Shown here: in pieces, positions 44,004 to 53,048 of the stretch
Position numbering within the stretch: position 1 is the first letter of the stretch
How the letters are laid out: each line of letters opens with the position of its first letter
Position numbers and translations under genes: made by a program
NCBI GenBank assembly: GCA_020438865.1
Contig: JAGQTU010000013.1
Span: forward strand, 1 to 64,000
DNA: 64,000 nt
Source: Mycobacterium sp.
GTDB taxonomy: Bacteria > Actinomycetota > Actinomycetes > Mycobacteriales > Mycobacteriaceae
Reading direction: 5' to 3'
The notes under the pieces: generated by a model
What the model was told of the DNA's origin: nothing
Seen by the model: only the letters and a program-made list of their open reading frames with translations
Database searches by the model: none

Positions 44004-44030
44004 CCTGGCTCCGCGCACACAATTTTGTCG

Positions 44031-44660
44031 GTGCGCGAGGCTAGCGTCGGACTCAACCACGAGGGGTTCGCAATCCGCACCTATGAAGAGTTCGAGACCG
44101 TACGACGATTGATCGCCGCCGGTTTTAACGACTGCGAGATAGCACGACGAACCGGCGTGCCGCGAGGAACCGTGCAGGACTGGCGCTGCCGACCGCCGGC
44201 CAAACTATGCAGTTCCGCTCGCACTTCGTGTGGCGCCCTCCGCCGACACACGACGCTTCCCGTCAAGCAGTACTGCTATCTGCTCGGCCTCTATCTCGGT
44301 GATGGCTGCATTTCGAGGATGGGCCGGGTGTGGCGGCTCAGGATCACGCTGGACAAGAAGCACCCAGGCATCATTGACAGCTGCCGGAACGCCATCGACA
44401 CGGTAATGCCCGGCCAGCGGGCATCGGTCCAACCGCAGCGGCAGGGATGCGTCGTGGTCTCCATCTACTCCAAACACTGGCCGTGCCTCTTCCCGCAGCA
44501 CGGGCCCGGCAGGAAGCACAACCGGCCGATCGTGCTGGAACCCACCACCGCGCTCGATCGCCTCGGCATCCCCTGGACCCGGTCGACGAAGTACGTGGTC
44601 TCGGTCTACCGCAAGAGCGCCACCGCGCGACCCGACGAGTTCATCGGCCCGAAGTGCTGA
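44031..44660 (+). CDS. LAGLIDADG-type homing-endonuclease-like protein with N-terminal HTH
   Basis: 209 residues from GTG 44031 (TTG 44025 possible). N-terminal HTH: RLIAAGFNDCEIARRTGVPRG and TVQDWR (about residues 26-52). Then YCYLLGLYLGDGCISRM (near residue 82) is a LAGLIDADG helix with the metal-binding DG, followed by LRITLDKKHPGII and a second half ending WTRSTKYVVSVYRK...DEFIGPKC. Free-standing proteins of this type occur beside tRNA genes in actinobacteria. It is likely a site-specific DNA-binding or cleaving selfish element. Codon use is less GC-rich than its neighbours, suggesting acquisition. Confidence 0.75.
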   Translation: MREASVGLNHEGFAIRTYEEFETVRRLIAAGFNDCEIARRTGVPRGTVQDWRCRPPAKLCSSARTSCGALRRHTTLPVKQYCYLLGLYLGDGCISRMGRVWRLRITLDKKHPGIIDSCRNAIDTVMPGQRASVQPQRQGCVVVSIYSKHWPCLFPQHGPGRKHNRPIVLEPTTALDRLGIPWTRSTKYVVSVYRKSATARPDEFIGPKC

Positions 44661-44709
44661 GCCTCACTCTCGGGGGAACCCATAACCCCTGGCACGGTAC
44701 CGTCGTGGT

Positions 44710-45105
44710 GTGCCCGCCGCCCGCCGCCGCAGATTCGCGCTGATCGCCTTGGTGATCGTCGCCGCGGGCGGCTGCCTGGCGCTGGGCTGGTGGCAGTGGA
44801 GCCGTTTCGAGTCGGCCTCGGGCACCTTCCAGAACCTCGGCTACGCCCTGCAATGGCCGATGTTCGCCGGGTTCTGCGTCTACGCCTACCGCAAGTTCGT
44901 CCGCTACGAAGCGGCCCCGCCGCCGCAGCCGTCGGCCACCGACGCCATCACCGAGATCCCGGCCGGTCTGCTGCCGGAGCGCCCCAAGGCCGCAACACAA
45001 TCCGAGGATTCCGATCCCGTCATGCGGGAGTACAACGCCTACCTCGCCGAGCTCGCCAAGGCCGACGAGGCAGGCGACCCACACCAGAACAGGACCACCA
45101 CATGA
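44710..45105 (+). CDS. lprD: Membrane/lipoprotein LprD homologue (Rv1343c-like)
   Basis: 131 residues from GTG 44710. N-terminal hydrophobic segment RRFALIALVIVAAGGC with a lipobox-like AGGC (Cys near residue 22), a second hydrophobic stretch YALQWPMFAGFCVYAYRKF, then an acidic/Ala tail containing ATDAITEIPAGLLPERP. Synteny with Rv1343c (lprD) followed by the DUF3817 protein supports the name. Function unknown. The ATG of the next gene overlaps its stop. Confidence 0.8.
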   Translation: MPAARRRRFALIALVIVAAGGCLALGWWQWSRFESASGTFQNLGYALQWPMFAGFCVYAYRKFVRYEAAPPPQPSATDAITEIPAGLLPERPKAATQSEDSDPVMREYNAYLAELAKADEAGDPHQNRTTT

Positions 45106-45461
45106 GCGCACCCGACACCCCGGAAGCCCACGTCCAGCCGACCGTCCCGGTCGAGAAGATCCGCACCGCCCTCAACGGCTACCGGGTGATGGCGTGGACG
45201 ACGGGCATCTGGCTGATCGCGCTGTGCTACGAGATGGTGATGAAGTACATCGTCAAGGTGGACAACCCGCCGACCTGGATCGGTGTGGTGCACGGCTGGG
45301 TGTACTTCATCTACCTGCTGTTCACCGCGAACCTGGCGGTGAAGGTGCGGTGGCCGATCGCCAAGACCGTCGGCGTGCTGCTCGCGGGCACGATCCCGCT
45401 GCTGGGCATCATCGTCGAGCAGGTGCAGACCCGCGACCTCAAGGCCCGGTTCAACCTCTGA
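45102..45461 (+). CDS. DUF3817 membrane protein (Rv1342c-like)
   Basis: 119 residues from ATG 45102 (ATGA overlap). Three membrane spans: MAWTTGIWLIALCYEMVMKY, VVHGWVYFIYLLFTANLAV (HGW is the family motif) and TVGVLLAGTIPLLGIIVEQ. DUF3817 proteins are small integral-membrane proteins of unknown role. It pairs with LprD as in M. tuberculosis. The C-terminus overlaps the convergent MFS gene by 11 bp. Confidence 0.88.
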   Translation: MSAPDTPEAHVQPTVPVEKIRTALNGYRVMAWTTGIWLIALCYEMVMKYIVKVDNPPTWIGVVHGWVYFIYLLFTANLAVKVRWPIAKTVGVLLAGTIPLLGIIVEQVQTRDLKARFNL

Positions 45462-46938
45462 TCAGCGGGTCGCCGGCCAACTCCGCCTCCTCGGCCGCCC
45501 AGTCGGCCAGCGCGGACTCGTCATCCGGCTCGTCCGTGCGGGGAATCGTCATCGCGATGACGGCGGCCAGCGCGGCGACGCCCGCGGCGACGAGCAGTGC
45601 GGTTCGCAGGCCGTGCAGCGACGGCACCGTGTACCCGCCGTAGCTGAGCGTCATCGTCGCGAGCACCACGCCGATCACCGCGCTGGAGATCGACGTGCCC
45701 AATGACCGGGCAAGGGCGTTGATCCCGTTGGCCGCGGCCGTCTCCGAGACGGGCACCGCGGCGTTGATGAGCGCGGGCAGCGACGAGTAGGCGAAGCCCA
45801 CCCCGAGGCTGATGACGATGTTGACCACCATCACCGCCGGGGGGCTTCCGAGCAGCCACACCGCGCCCAGATAGGCGACCGCGATGATCGCCGATCCGCA
45901 CGCCAGGGTGAACTTCGGGCCGCGTCGTGCCGCGACCCGCGCCGCCAGCGGGGAGGCGAGCATCATCGCCAGCCCACCCGGGGCCAGCCACAGACCCGCC
46001 TGCACCATCGACTGCCCCAGGCCGTATCCGGTCCCGGGCGGCAGTTCGAGCGCCTGCGGCGCGACCAGCCCGAACGCGAACATCGCAAAGCACACCAGGA
46101 TCGCGGCGATGTTGGTGGTCAGGACCGGTCGCCGAAGCGTCGTACGCAGGTCGACGATCGGGGCGGGCGTCCAGAACTGCCAGCGGGCGAACACGGCGAA
46201 CACCGCAACGGAGACGACGAACAGCGACAGCGTCGTCGAACTCGTCCACCCCCAGGTCGAGCCCTTGGAGATGGGCAGCAGCAGCGTCACCAACCCCACC
46301 GCGAGCAGCAGCGTGCCCAGCGGGTCGAACTTGTCGGCCGAACTGGCCGGGACGTCGGGCACCAGGAATCCGAACAGCAGTAAGGCCATGACGCCGAGTA
46401 CGCCCGCGCTCCAGAACAGCATGTGCCAGTCGGCCTTCTGGGCGATCACCGCCGACACCGGCAGCCCCAGTGCGCCGCCGACCCCCAGCGACGAGCTGAT
46501 CAATCCCATGGCCGGCCCGACCCGCTCGGCGGGAAGCGCCGAGCGCAGCACGCTGATGGCCAACGGGATGATCGGCAGGCTCATGCCCTGCAGGCCGCGC
46601 CCGATGATGAACGGCAGCAGCGAGCTGGTGACGGCGGCCATCAGGGACCCGACGGTCATCGCGCCCGCGCAGATCATCAGCATCGGCTTGGGCCCGTACA
46701 TGTCGCCGAGGCGGCCGAACACCGGCGTGGCCACTGCCGCGGTCAGCAGGGTCACGGTGATCGTCCACGAGGCGTTGGCGGCGTTGGTGTCGAGCAGCAC
46801 CGGAAGCTCGGGGATCAGGGGGATCATCAGCGTCTGGGTCAGCGACACACTGATGCCGGCGGCCGCCAGCACGGCGATCAGAACGCCGGGGTGCGCCGCC
46901 CGGACCGAGTGACGACCCACCCGAGCATCATGACACAT
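45451..46938 (-). CDS. MFS transporter, DHA2 (14-TM drug/H+ antiporter) type
   Basis: 495 residues from ATG 46938 (GTG 46920 is an alternative giving HSVRAAHPG). About 14 spans. Motif A in FGRLGDMYGPKPM, motif C-like GLISSSLGVGGALGLPVSAVI (about residue 160), and a C-terminal acidic tail DEPDDESALADWAAEEAE. DHA2 members export drugs, dyes or lipids by proton antiport. It is inserted between the DUF3817 and rdgB genes compared with M. tuberculosis. Substrate unknown. Confidence 0.87.
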   Translation of the reverse strand: MCHDARVGRHSVRAAHPGVLIAVLAAAGISVSLTQTLMIPLIPELPVLLDTNAANASWTITVTLLTAAVATPVFGRLGDMYGPKPMLMICAGAMTVGSLMAAVTSSLLPFIIGRGLQGMSLPIIPLAISVLRSALPAERVGPAMGLISSSLGVGGALGLPVSAVIAQKADWHMLFWSAGVLGVMALLLFGFLVPDVPASSADKFDPLGTLLLAVGLVTLLLPISKGSTWGWTSSTTLSLFVVSVAVFAVFARWQFWTPAPIVDLRTTLRRPVLTTNIAAILVCFAMFAFGLVAPQALELPPGTGYGLGQSMVQAGLWLAPGGLAMMLASPLAARVAARRGPKFTLACGSAIIAVAYLGAVWLLGSPPAVMVVNIVISLGVGFAYSSLPALINAAVPVSETAAANGINALARSLGTSISSAVIGVVLATMTLSYGGYTVPSLHGLRTALLVAAGVAALAAVIAMTIPRTDEPDDESALADWAAEEAELAGDPLIRG

Positions 46939-46970
46939 TAGATGCGCTACACAAATCGGCCGACGGGCCG

Positions 46971-47582
46971 TCAGCCAGCCAGAACCCGCAATGCCGGCAG
47001 CAGCAGCGCCAGCGCGCGACCACGGTGCGACACCGCGTCCTTCTCCGGCGGGCTCAGTTCGGCCGCACTGCGGGTCTCCCCGTCGGGGATGAACACCGGG
47101 TCGTAGCCGAAGCCGCCCGCACCCCGGGCCTCCCGCGCGATCGTCCCCGGCCATTCGCCGCGAACCACCACGGTGTCGGCGTCGGCGGGCCCGGACACCA
47201 GGGCGCACGCCGAGACGAACGCCGCGGCCCGGCGATCGTCGGGGACGTCGCGCAACTGGGCCAGGAGCAGCGCATAGTTGCCGGTGTCGTCACCGTGGGC
47301 ACCCGCCCAGCGCGCCGAGAGCACCCCGGGCATCCCGTTCAGCGCGGACACCGCCAGGCCGGAGTCGTCGGCGAGGGTCGGCAGCCCGGTGGCGGCGTAG
47401 CCGTCCCGGGCCTTGGTGACAGCGTTCTCCTCGAAGGTGGCTCCGGTTTCGGGGGCCTCGTCGAAGGGTGGCACGTCGTCGAGGGAGACCAGGTCCAGAC
47501 CGGAGATGCCGGCGGCGTCGAGCACCCTGCGCAACTCGGCCAGCTTCTTGCGGTTGCGGCTGGCCACCAGCAGGGTGGTCAC
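46971..47582 (-). CDS. rdgB: RdgB/HAM1 non-canonical purine NTP pyrophosphatase
   Basis: 203 residues from GTG 47582. LLVASRNRKKLAELRRVL (nucleotide-binding, NxxK..E), ETGATFEENAVTKA, and DDSGLAVSALNGMPGVLSARWAG are the family signature; the C-terminal SHRGRALALLLP completes the base pocket. It hydrolyses ITP, dITP and XTP to monophosphates and so keeps deaminated purines out of nucleic acids. It follows rph in the same order as Rv1340-Rv1341. Confidence 0.95.
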   Translation of the reverse strand: MTTLLVASRNRKKLAELRRVLDAAGISGLDLVSLDDVPPFDEAPETGATFEENAVTKARDGYAATGLPTLADDSGLAVSALNGMPGVLSARWAGAHGDDTGNYALLLAQLRDVPDDRRAAAFVSACALVSGPADADTVVVRGEWPGTIAREARGAGGFGYDPVFIPDGETRSAAELSPPEKDAVSHRGRALALLLPALRVLAG

Positions 47583-47609
47583 GCGCCGCCGACGAGACGA
47601 GGCGGCGCG
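47582..47609 (-). promoter_or_regulatory. GC hairpin immediately before the rdgB start
   Basis: CGCGCCGCC (47582-47590) and GGCGGCGCG (47601-47609) form a 9-bp stem with a 10-nt loop that touches the GTG start codon of rdgB in the mRNA. It would hide the ribosome site, so rdgB translation may depend on ribosomes arriving from rph or on structure opening. Not U-tailed, so unlikely to be a terminator. Confidence 0.45.
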
Positions 47610-47666
47610 ATCGTCATGAGCCGCCGACGATGCGGAACGCAGTGACGGGGAGGAGCGGCGCCATTG

Positions 47667-48446
47667 TCATGAGCCGAACACCTTCTTCGGCGGCGGCCCG
47701 TCGGGCAACACCCCGGGATACGGCAGCGCCAACGCCTCCCGCTGCACCGCGAACAGACTGTCGCAGGCCGTCAGCGCGGCGTCGAGCATCTTGTCGAGGG
47801 TGCTGCGCGGGAACGTCGCACCCTCACCGGTGCCCTGGATCTCGACCAGCGTTCCGGTGTCGGTGGCGACCACGTTCATGTCGACCTCGGCGCGCGAATC
47901 CTCCTCGTAGGGCAGATCCACCCGGACCCGGCCGTCGACAACCCCGACGCTGACGGCGGCGATCGCGCACGACAGCGGCCGCGGGTCCGATAGTTTGCCC
48001 GCGGCTGCCAGGTAGGTCACCGCATCGGAGAGCGCGACGTAGGCGCCGGTGATCGCCGCGGTGCGGGTGCCGCCGTCGGCCTGCAGCACGTCGCAGTCGA
48101 CGGCGATGGTGTTCTCCCCCAGCGCCGCCAGGTCGATGCAGGCGCGCAGCGAACGCCCGACCAGGCGGCTGATCTCCTGCGTCCGCCCGCCGAGGCGGCC
48201 CTTGACCGACTCGCGGTCCGAGCGGCTGTGCGTGGCGGCGGGCAGCATCGCGTACTCGGCGGTCAGCCAGCCCTGCCCGGAACCCTTGCGCCAGCGCGGC
48301 ACCCCCTCGGTCACGCTGGCGGTGCACATGACGCGGGTCTGTCCGAACTCGATCAGCACCGAGCCGGCCGGATTGGAGGTGAAGCCGCGGGTGATGACCA
48401 CCGGGCGCAGTTCGTCGTCGAGCCTGCCGTCTTGTCGTCGGGACAC
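47667..48446 (-). CDS. rph: Ribonuclease PH
   Basis: 259 residues. [22 protein letters not shown] at about residue 20, [17 protein letters not shown] (phosphate-binding loop), [19 protein letters not shown], and [21 protein letters not shown] are classic RNase PH blocks. The phosphorolytic 3'-5' exoribonuclease trims tRNA 3' ends. Order as in Rv1340. Gap to the MBL gene is 130 bp, with no notable feature beyond a 6-bp inverted repeat at 48529-48548. Confidence 0.95.
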   Translation of the reverse strand: MSRRQDGRLDDELRPVVITRGFTSNPAGSVLIEFGQTRVMCTASVTEGVPRWRKGSGQGWLTAEYAMLPAATHSRSDRESVKGRLGGRTQEISRLVGRSLRACIDLAALGENTIAVDCDVLQADGGTRTAAITGAYVALSDAVTYLAAAGKLSDPRPLSCAIAAVSVGVVDGRVRVDLPYEEDSRAEVDMNVVATDTGTLVEIQGTGEGATFPRSTLDKMLDAALTACDSLFAVQREALALPYPGVLPDGPPPKKVFGS

Positions 48447-48576
48447 CCGGCAACCCTAACGTGTCGAGGCGGTGAACTCAGGCGCGGCCGCTCCGGGCCG
48501 ACGGTGCATGTAGGCCACGCTGTACCGGCGTGTCAGCGCACCGACACGCACACTCGCGACCACATGGGTGACGCCC

Positions 48577-49350
48577 TCAGGCGCGCCGGATGTCGATGTT
48601 CTCGCCGCAGACCACGGCGTGCACCGGACCGTCGAACTCGGCCTTGGCTTCGCTGATGACGTCCTCGCGGGACGTCCACGGCGGGATGTGCGTCAACAAC
48701 AACTCCCCCACCCCGGCCAGCTTTGCCATCCGGCCGGCCTCGGTGCCCGACAGGTGCAGGTGCGGCGGCCGCTCGGGGGCGTGGGTCCAGGACGCCTCGC
48801 ACAGGAACACATCGGCGCCGCTGGCCAGCTCGACCAGCGAATCGCACACCCCGGTGTCGCCGCTGTAGACCAGTGTCGCCCCGTTGGGATCGGTGATCCG
48901 CAGACCGTAGGACTCGGTGGGATGGGTGACCAGTCGCGGCAGCACGGTCAGGGCACCGAACCGGACGGCCTCGCCGTCGCCCCAGTGCCGGATGTCGAAG
49001 ATGTCGGAGAAGTCGTCGAGCTCGCCGCCCACCGGCGAGGACGCGGCCGCCAGCCGCGACCAGGTGTCGCTGGGGCCGTAGAGGATTCCCTGGCCCTTGG
49101 CGGGCGTCGGGTGATACCGCCGCCACACGAACAGCCCCGGCAGATCCAGACAGTGGTCGGCGTGCAGGTGCGACAGCAGGATGTGCACCTCATTCGGATC
49201 GGCGTAGCGCTGTAAGGACCCCAGAACGCCGCCCCCGAAATCGAGCACCAGCGGCGGCGTGTCGGGTGCGGTCAGCAAGTATCCGGACGCCGGCGAATCA
49301 GGCCCGACAACGCTGCCGGAGCAACCGAGGATGGTGATTCGCACAGCCAC
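48577..49350 (-). CDS. MBL-fold phosphodiesterase-like hydrolase (Rv1339-like)
   Basis: 257 residues. ILGCSGSVVGPDSPASGYLL, then the metal motif LLSHLHADHCLDL (HxHxDH), YSGDTGVCDSL (Asp ligand), and LLLTHIPPWTSRED (final His). The family is related to class II cAMP phosphodiesterases and RNase Z-like enzymes. Its M. tuberculosis counterpart Rv1339 has been reported to lower cAMP. All metal ligands are present. It lies between murI and rph as expected. Confidence 0.88.
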   Translation of the reverse strand: MAVRITILGCSGSVVGPDSPASGYLLTAPDTPPLVLDFGGGVLGSLQRYADPNEVHILLSHLHADHCLDLPGLFVWRRYHPTPAKGQGILYGPSDTWSRLAAASSPVGGELDDFSDIFDIRHWGDGEAVRFGALTVLPRLVTHPTESYGLRITDPNGATLVYSGDTGVCDSLVELASGADVFLCEASWTHAPERPPHLHLSGTEAGRMAKLAGVGELLLTHIPPWTSREDVISEAKAEFDGPVHAVVCGENIDIRRA

Positions 49351-49402
49351 CAGCTTGCCATGCCCGCAAGCCCTGAGAGGAAAACATCACCAGTTTGCTC
49401 GC

Positions 49403-49430
49403 GAGATCCTCGGGAGATCCTCGGGAGATC
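49403..49430. repeat. Short 11-bp tandem repeat at the 3' end of murI
   Basis: GAGATCCTCGG twice plus a partial third copy (GAGATC), ending on the murI stop codon. The gap between murI and the MBL gene is 78 bp and contains nothing else. Confidence 0.6.
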
Positions 49431-50262
49431 ATTGTTGGGCGCTGAGGGGCCGCGCGGCCGGTTGCACACCGGTGATCGAGGGGCCGAGAAAACGCGCCGC
49501 CAGCGCGGTGAACGCCTCCGGATCACCGGTCGCTTCGAACACCCGGGTGGCGGCGCCGGCGGTCGGATCCTCGGGGTGCGGGCGCAGCAGGTCGCGCTCG
49601 GTGAGCACCCGCAGCAGATCCTTGGCGGTCTCCTCCGCGCTGGACACCAGCGTCACGGTGTCCCCCATCGCCAGCTGGATGATCCCGGACAGCAGCGGGT
49701 AGTGCGTGCACCCGAGCACCAGGGTGTCGACCTCGGCGCGCTGCAGCGGCTCCAGATACGCCTCGGCCAGACCCAGCACCTGCCGCCCGCTGGTGACCCC
49801 GCGTTCGACGAAGTCAACGAACCGCGGGCAGGCCACCGCGGTGACCTCGACGTCGCGGGCGGCGGCGAACGAGTCCTGGTAGGCCCCCGAGGCGATGGTC
49901 GCCTGGGTACCGATGACGCCGATCCGTCCGCTGCGAGTGGCCGCCACCGCCCGGCGCACCGCAGGCAGGATCACCTCGACGACCGGCACGTCGTAGCGTT
50001 CCCGGGCATCGCGCAGGCACGCCGACGAGGCTGTGTTGCACGCGATGACCAACGCCTTGACCCCGCGGCCGACCAGATCGTCGCCGATCGCGAGCGCGTG
50101 CGCGCGAACCTCGGGAATGCTCAGCGGCCCGTACGGGCCGTTGGCGGTGTCACCGACGTAGATGATGTCCTCGTCGGGCAACTGGTCGATGATCGAACGC
50201 GCGACGGTCAGCCCGCCGACGCCGGAGTCGAAGATGCCGACGGGCGCGAACCGATCGCTCAT
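49429..50262 (-). CDS. murI: Glutamate racemase
   Basis: 277 residues from ATG 50262. [17 protein letters not shown] (first catalytic loop), [12 protein letters not shown] with the first catalytic Cys, and [13 protein letters not shown] with the second Cys. It converts L- to D-glutamate for peptidoglycan. ATG overlaps the rhomboid stop (ATGA). Conserved order with Rv1338. Confidence 0.96.
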   Translation of the reverse strand: MSDRFAPVGIFDSGVGGLTVARSIIDQLPDEDIIYVGDTANGPYGPLSIPEVRAHALAIGDDLVGRGVKALVIACNTASSACLRDARERYDVPVVEVILPAVRRAVAATRSGRIGVIGTQATIASGAYQDSFAAARDVEVTAVACPRFVDFVERGVTSGRQVLGLAEAYLEPLQRAEVDTLVLGCTHYPLLSGIIQLAMGDTVTLVSSAEETAKDLLRVLTERDLLRPHPEDPTAGAATRVFEATGDPEAFTALAARFLGPSITGVQPAARPLSAQQ

Positions 50263-50927
50263 GACGGCAGGCCCGGTAGCTGGCCGGTCTTCTTGCGCTC
50301 CCGGGCCTTGCGCTCCGGGCTGGACAGCCAGTACGCGGCCAGCACGCCGGCGATCGCCCCACACAGGTGACCCTGCCAGGACACGCCGCCGCAGCGATCA
50401 AGCTCGGGGATCGCGCCCCACAGCACCCCGCCGTAAGCGAACAACACGACGATCGACGTGACAATCCACCAGATGTGCCGGGTCAGCCAGCCGAACACCA
50501 GCAGGAACGTCAGCCAGCCGAAGATCAGGCCGGAGGCGCCGATGTGGTTGGTCTCCAGGCCGCAACCCACGTTGCCGATCAGCCAGGTGCCCAGGCCGCC
50601 GACGATCCAGATGATGGCGGTGGCCCAGATGAACCGGGACATCCCGGCCAGGGTCACCAGGAAGCCGAGCACCAGTGCGGGCACCGTGTTGGCGATCAGG
50701 TGCGGCCAACCGCCGTGCAACAGCGGCGCGAAGAGGATGCCCCACAGTCCGTCGGTCTCCAGCGGCCGGATCCCGTTGCGGTCCAGCGAATGCCCGGTGA
50801 GCTGATCGATGATCTCGATGATGTAGAGCAGGGCGACGAACGACAGAATGGTGGCGCCGCCGACCTTCCAGGCGGACGACTTGGCCTTCGGCGGCGGGGT
50901 CGCCGGATAGCCCAACGGCTGGTTCAT
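50259..50927 (-). CDS. Rhomboid-family intramembrane serine protease
   Basis: 222 residues with six predicted spans. [21 protein letters not shown] (conserved HxxxN), nucleophile motif GASGLIFGW (GxSG) and the catalytic His in [13 protein letters not shown]. The Ser-His dyad is complete. N-terminus is Pro/Lys-rich cytosolic. Corresponds to Rv1337. The gap to the next upstream gene (P1 peptidase) is only 66 bp, whereas in M. tuberculosis cysM, cysO and mec lie there. Confidence 0.92.
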   Translation of the reverse strand: MNQPLGYPATPPPKAKSSAWKVGGATILSFVALLYIIEIIDQLTGHSLDRNGIRPLETDGLWGILFAPLLHGGWPHLIANTVPALVLGFLVTLAGMSRFIWATAIIWIVGGLGTWLIGNVGCGLETNHIGASGLIFGWLTFLLVFGWLTRHIWWIVTSIVVLFAYGGVLWGAIPELDRCGGVSWQGHLCGAIAGVLAAYWLSSPERKARERKKTGQLPGLPS

Positions 50928-50993
50928 CCGCTACCCGTCCTCCGATGTCGTGCCCGGAGCTGGCCTTCCAGCGCCTCCTCGGCTTCATCCAGG

Positions 50994-52028
50994 CTACCGG
51001 CGCGTGGCGAACGCCCCGGGCAACATGTCGCGGTAGGTCGGTATTCCGGCCACCGACTCCGCGGCCAGCACCGCGACCAGAACCGCACGCGCCAGACAAT
51101 CGGCCCCAGCGGCGCCCAGCGCCGCGACCAGCTTGGTCTCCGGTGACATGGCCGCCGGGGTGTCGGGGTCGGGCTCGACCTCGACCCGGCCGGTGGCCAA
51201 CGCGAAGACGGTGTCGCCGTCGAGCGGGGTGTGGGCCGGCCGGATGGCGTGGGCCAGGCCGTCGTGGGCCGCCACGGCGAACCGGTTGCAGCCACCCGGG
51301 CTGAGCGCGGCGTCGGTGGCGACCACCGCGATCGTCGTGTTCAGCGGGTTGAGTTCGGCGTCGCGTGCCGCCAGCGCGGCGATTTCCTCGGCGGGGGGCG
51401 CCACCAGCCCGAACTCCTCGATCAGATGCGCCATCCAGGGCAGCCCGGTGGCCGGGTCGACGACGTTGCCCGCGGAGTTGACGGCGACGATCGCGCCGAC
51501 CGTGACCCCGGAATCCAGTTTCGTCGAGGCGGTGCCCAGTCCACCCTTGAGCACACCGGCCCGCGCGCCGACGCCGGCGCCCACCGTGCCCACGGCAACC
51601 TTTCCGGCGGCCGCCTGCGCGGCCGAGTAGCCGAACTCGGTGGTCGGCCTGCACGCCCACCCACCGACCGGAAGATCGAAAATCACCGCGGCCGGAACGA
51701 TCGGCACCACACCGCCGTCCATCTGCACGCCGCGACCCCGCTCCTCGAGCCAGGTCATCACGCCGTCGGCGGCGGCCAGGCCGTAGGCGCTGCCGCCGCT
51801 CAACACGACCGCGTCGACGTGCCGCACGCTGTTGGCCGGGTCGAGCAGGTCGGTCTCGCGGGTCCCGGGCGCGCCGCCGCGGACATCGACCGCGCCGACC
51901 GAGCCCGGCGGTGCGACGACGACGGTAGTGCCGCACGCCCAACCCGAACCCAGGGTCGCATCGGGGTCGATGCGGTGGTGATGGCCGACCAGGATGCCGT
52001 CGACGTCGGTGATGGCACCGGTGTTCAT
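50994..52028 (-). CDS. P1-family (DmpA/NylC-like) N-terminal-nucleophile peptidase
   Basis: 344 residues. TDVDGILVGHHHR at the start, SGGSAYGLAAADGVM, KGGLGTASTKLDSGVTVGAIVAVNSAGN, and the autocleavage site PLN230-T231-TIAVVATDA, where Thr231 becomes the N-terminal nucleophile after self-processing. Such enzymes cleave aminopeptide or amide bonds. Counterpart of Rv1333. ATG overlaps the DUF2017 stop. Confidence 0.88.
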   Translation of the reverse strand: MNTGAITDVDGILVGHHHRIDPDATLGSGWACGTTVVVAPPGSVGAVDVRGGAPGTRETDLLDPANSVRHVDAVVLSGGSAYGLAAADGVMTWLEERGRGVQMDGGVVPIVPAAVIFDLPVGGWACRPTTEFGYSAAQAAAGKVAVGTVGAGVGARAGVLKGGLGTASTKLDSGVTVGAIVAVNSAGNVVDPATGLPWMAHLIEEFGLVAPPAEEIAALAARDAELNPLNTTIAVVATDAALSPGGCNRFAVAAHDGLAHAIRPAHTPLDGDTVFALATGRVEVEPDPDTPAAMSPETKLVAALGAAGADCLARAVLVAVLAAESVAGIPTYRDMLPGAFATRR

Positions 52029-52612
52029 CGGATCGGTTTACCCATCAACCCGAGCACCAGGTACTCCTGCAGCACGGTCAGCCACTGGTAGACGTCGAGG
52101 TGTCCGGCCAGCGGATGATCGTCGGGCAGTCGGTCCGGCCCCTCCGGCCCGATCTCGAGCATGGTGCCCAGCGCCAGCCGGACGTCGTTGACCGCGGCGA
52201 TCCAGGCGTTGGCATCGCCCTCGGTCAGCTCGAACCGCCCGCCGTCGGCCGGCAGGGTGTCCAGAAGTCGTTGGGCCGCTGCGCGTTTGGCTTCGATGAT
52301 GTCGGGCTCGTGCAGGCTGCGAAGCGCCCCGTTGAGGCTTTCGGCGGCCGCCGATCCGGCCGGATGGTTGCGCTGCGGTCTGAAGAAGTCCGGCAGCAGC
52401 CGACGCATGGTCGCGTCCTCGGGCGGTTCGGCGTTTCCGGTGCGGATACCGGTGATGTGCTCTAGCGGGTCCGACGGCGCCGCCGATTCCCGCTCGTCGA
52501 ACATGCCCTGCACCGAGGTCACCATGTTGCGCAGCAGGGCGCACTCGTGCGGGGCCAGCGCCGACCGGAACCGTGGACCGTCGGCGGTCTCGACCCGTTT
52601 CCACTTGCGCAC
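52025..52612 (-). CDS. DUF2017 protein (Rv1332-like)
   Basis: 195 residues from GTG 52612. KWKRVETADGPRFRSALAPHECALLRNMV, LRRLLPDFFRPQRNH and WIAAVNDVRLALGTMLEI are the conserved blocks of DUF2017, always found next to clpS in actinobacteria. Function unknown; a role in regulated proteolysis is guessed from linkage. Soluble, no DNA-binding motif. Confidence 0.9.
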   Translation of the reverse strand: MRKWKRVETADGPRFRSALAPHECALLRNMVTSVQGMFDERESAAPSDPLEHITGIRTGNAEPPEDATMRRLLPDFFRPQRNHPAGSAAAESLNGALRSLHEPDIIEAKRAAAQRLLDTLPADGGRFELTEGDANAWIAAVNDVRLALGTMLEIGPEGPDRLPDDHPLAGHLDVYQWLTVLQEYLVLGLMGKPIR

Positions 52613-52645
52613 GGCGCTACCTGACCTGCGGCGGGTGGCCGCGGC

Positions 52646-52951
52646 TCAGCGATCCTGCTGCATGGTGGCCCACAACCCGGCGGCATGCAGCTTGGTCACG
52701 TCGATCTCCATCGACTCCCGGCTGCCCGCCGACACCACCGCCTTGCCCTCGGTGTGCACCTGCATCATCAGCTTGGTGGCGTGCGGTTCGCTGTACCCGA
52801 ACAGCTTCTGGAAGACGAACGTCACGTAGTTCATCAGGTTGACCGGGTCGTCCCAGACGATGGTGACCCAGGGGCTGTCCGTCGCATCGACGGGTTCGAT
52901 GTGCTGCTGCCCGGTGGTGCTCGGCCGGGTCGGTGCCGCTGACGCGCCCAT
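52646..52951 (-). CDS. clpS: ATP-dependent Clp protease adaptor ClpS
   Basis: 101 residues from ATG 52951. [23 protein letters not shown] (the substrate-pocket DDPVN), [22 protein letters not shown] (helix with conserved MxxVHxxG) and [17 protein letters not shown]. ClpS delivers N-degron substrates to ClpC1-ClpP. First gene of the long minus-strand operon ending at the MFS gene. Confidence 0.95.
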   Translation of the reverse strand: MGASAAPTRPSTTGQQHIEPVDATDSPWVTIVWDDPVNLMNYVTFVFQKLFGYSEPHATKLMMQVHTEGKAVVSAGSRESMEIDVTKLHAAGLWATMQQDR

Positions 52952-53048
52952 GCCAAACAGGATAGCGAGCCGGCGCAGTGGCTTCGGGCGCAGCCGATCG
53001 GACCGGCAAGAACCGGCCCGCGGCCCGCCCAGCCGATACCGTTGCCGT

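Noticed and set aside
44025..44030. TTG 44025 as the start of the homing-endonuclease-like gene
   Set aside because: GTG 44031 is nearer and a more usual start; no clear ribosome site decides, so this remains a weak preference.
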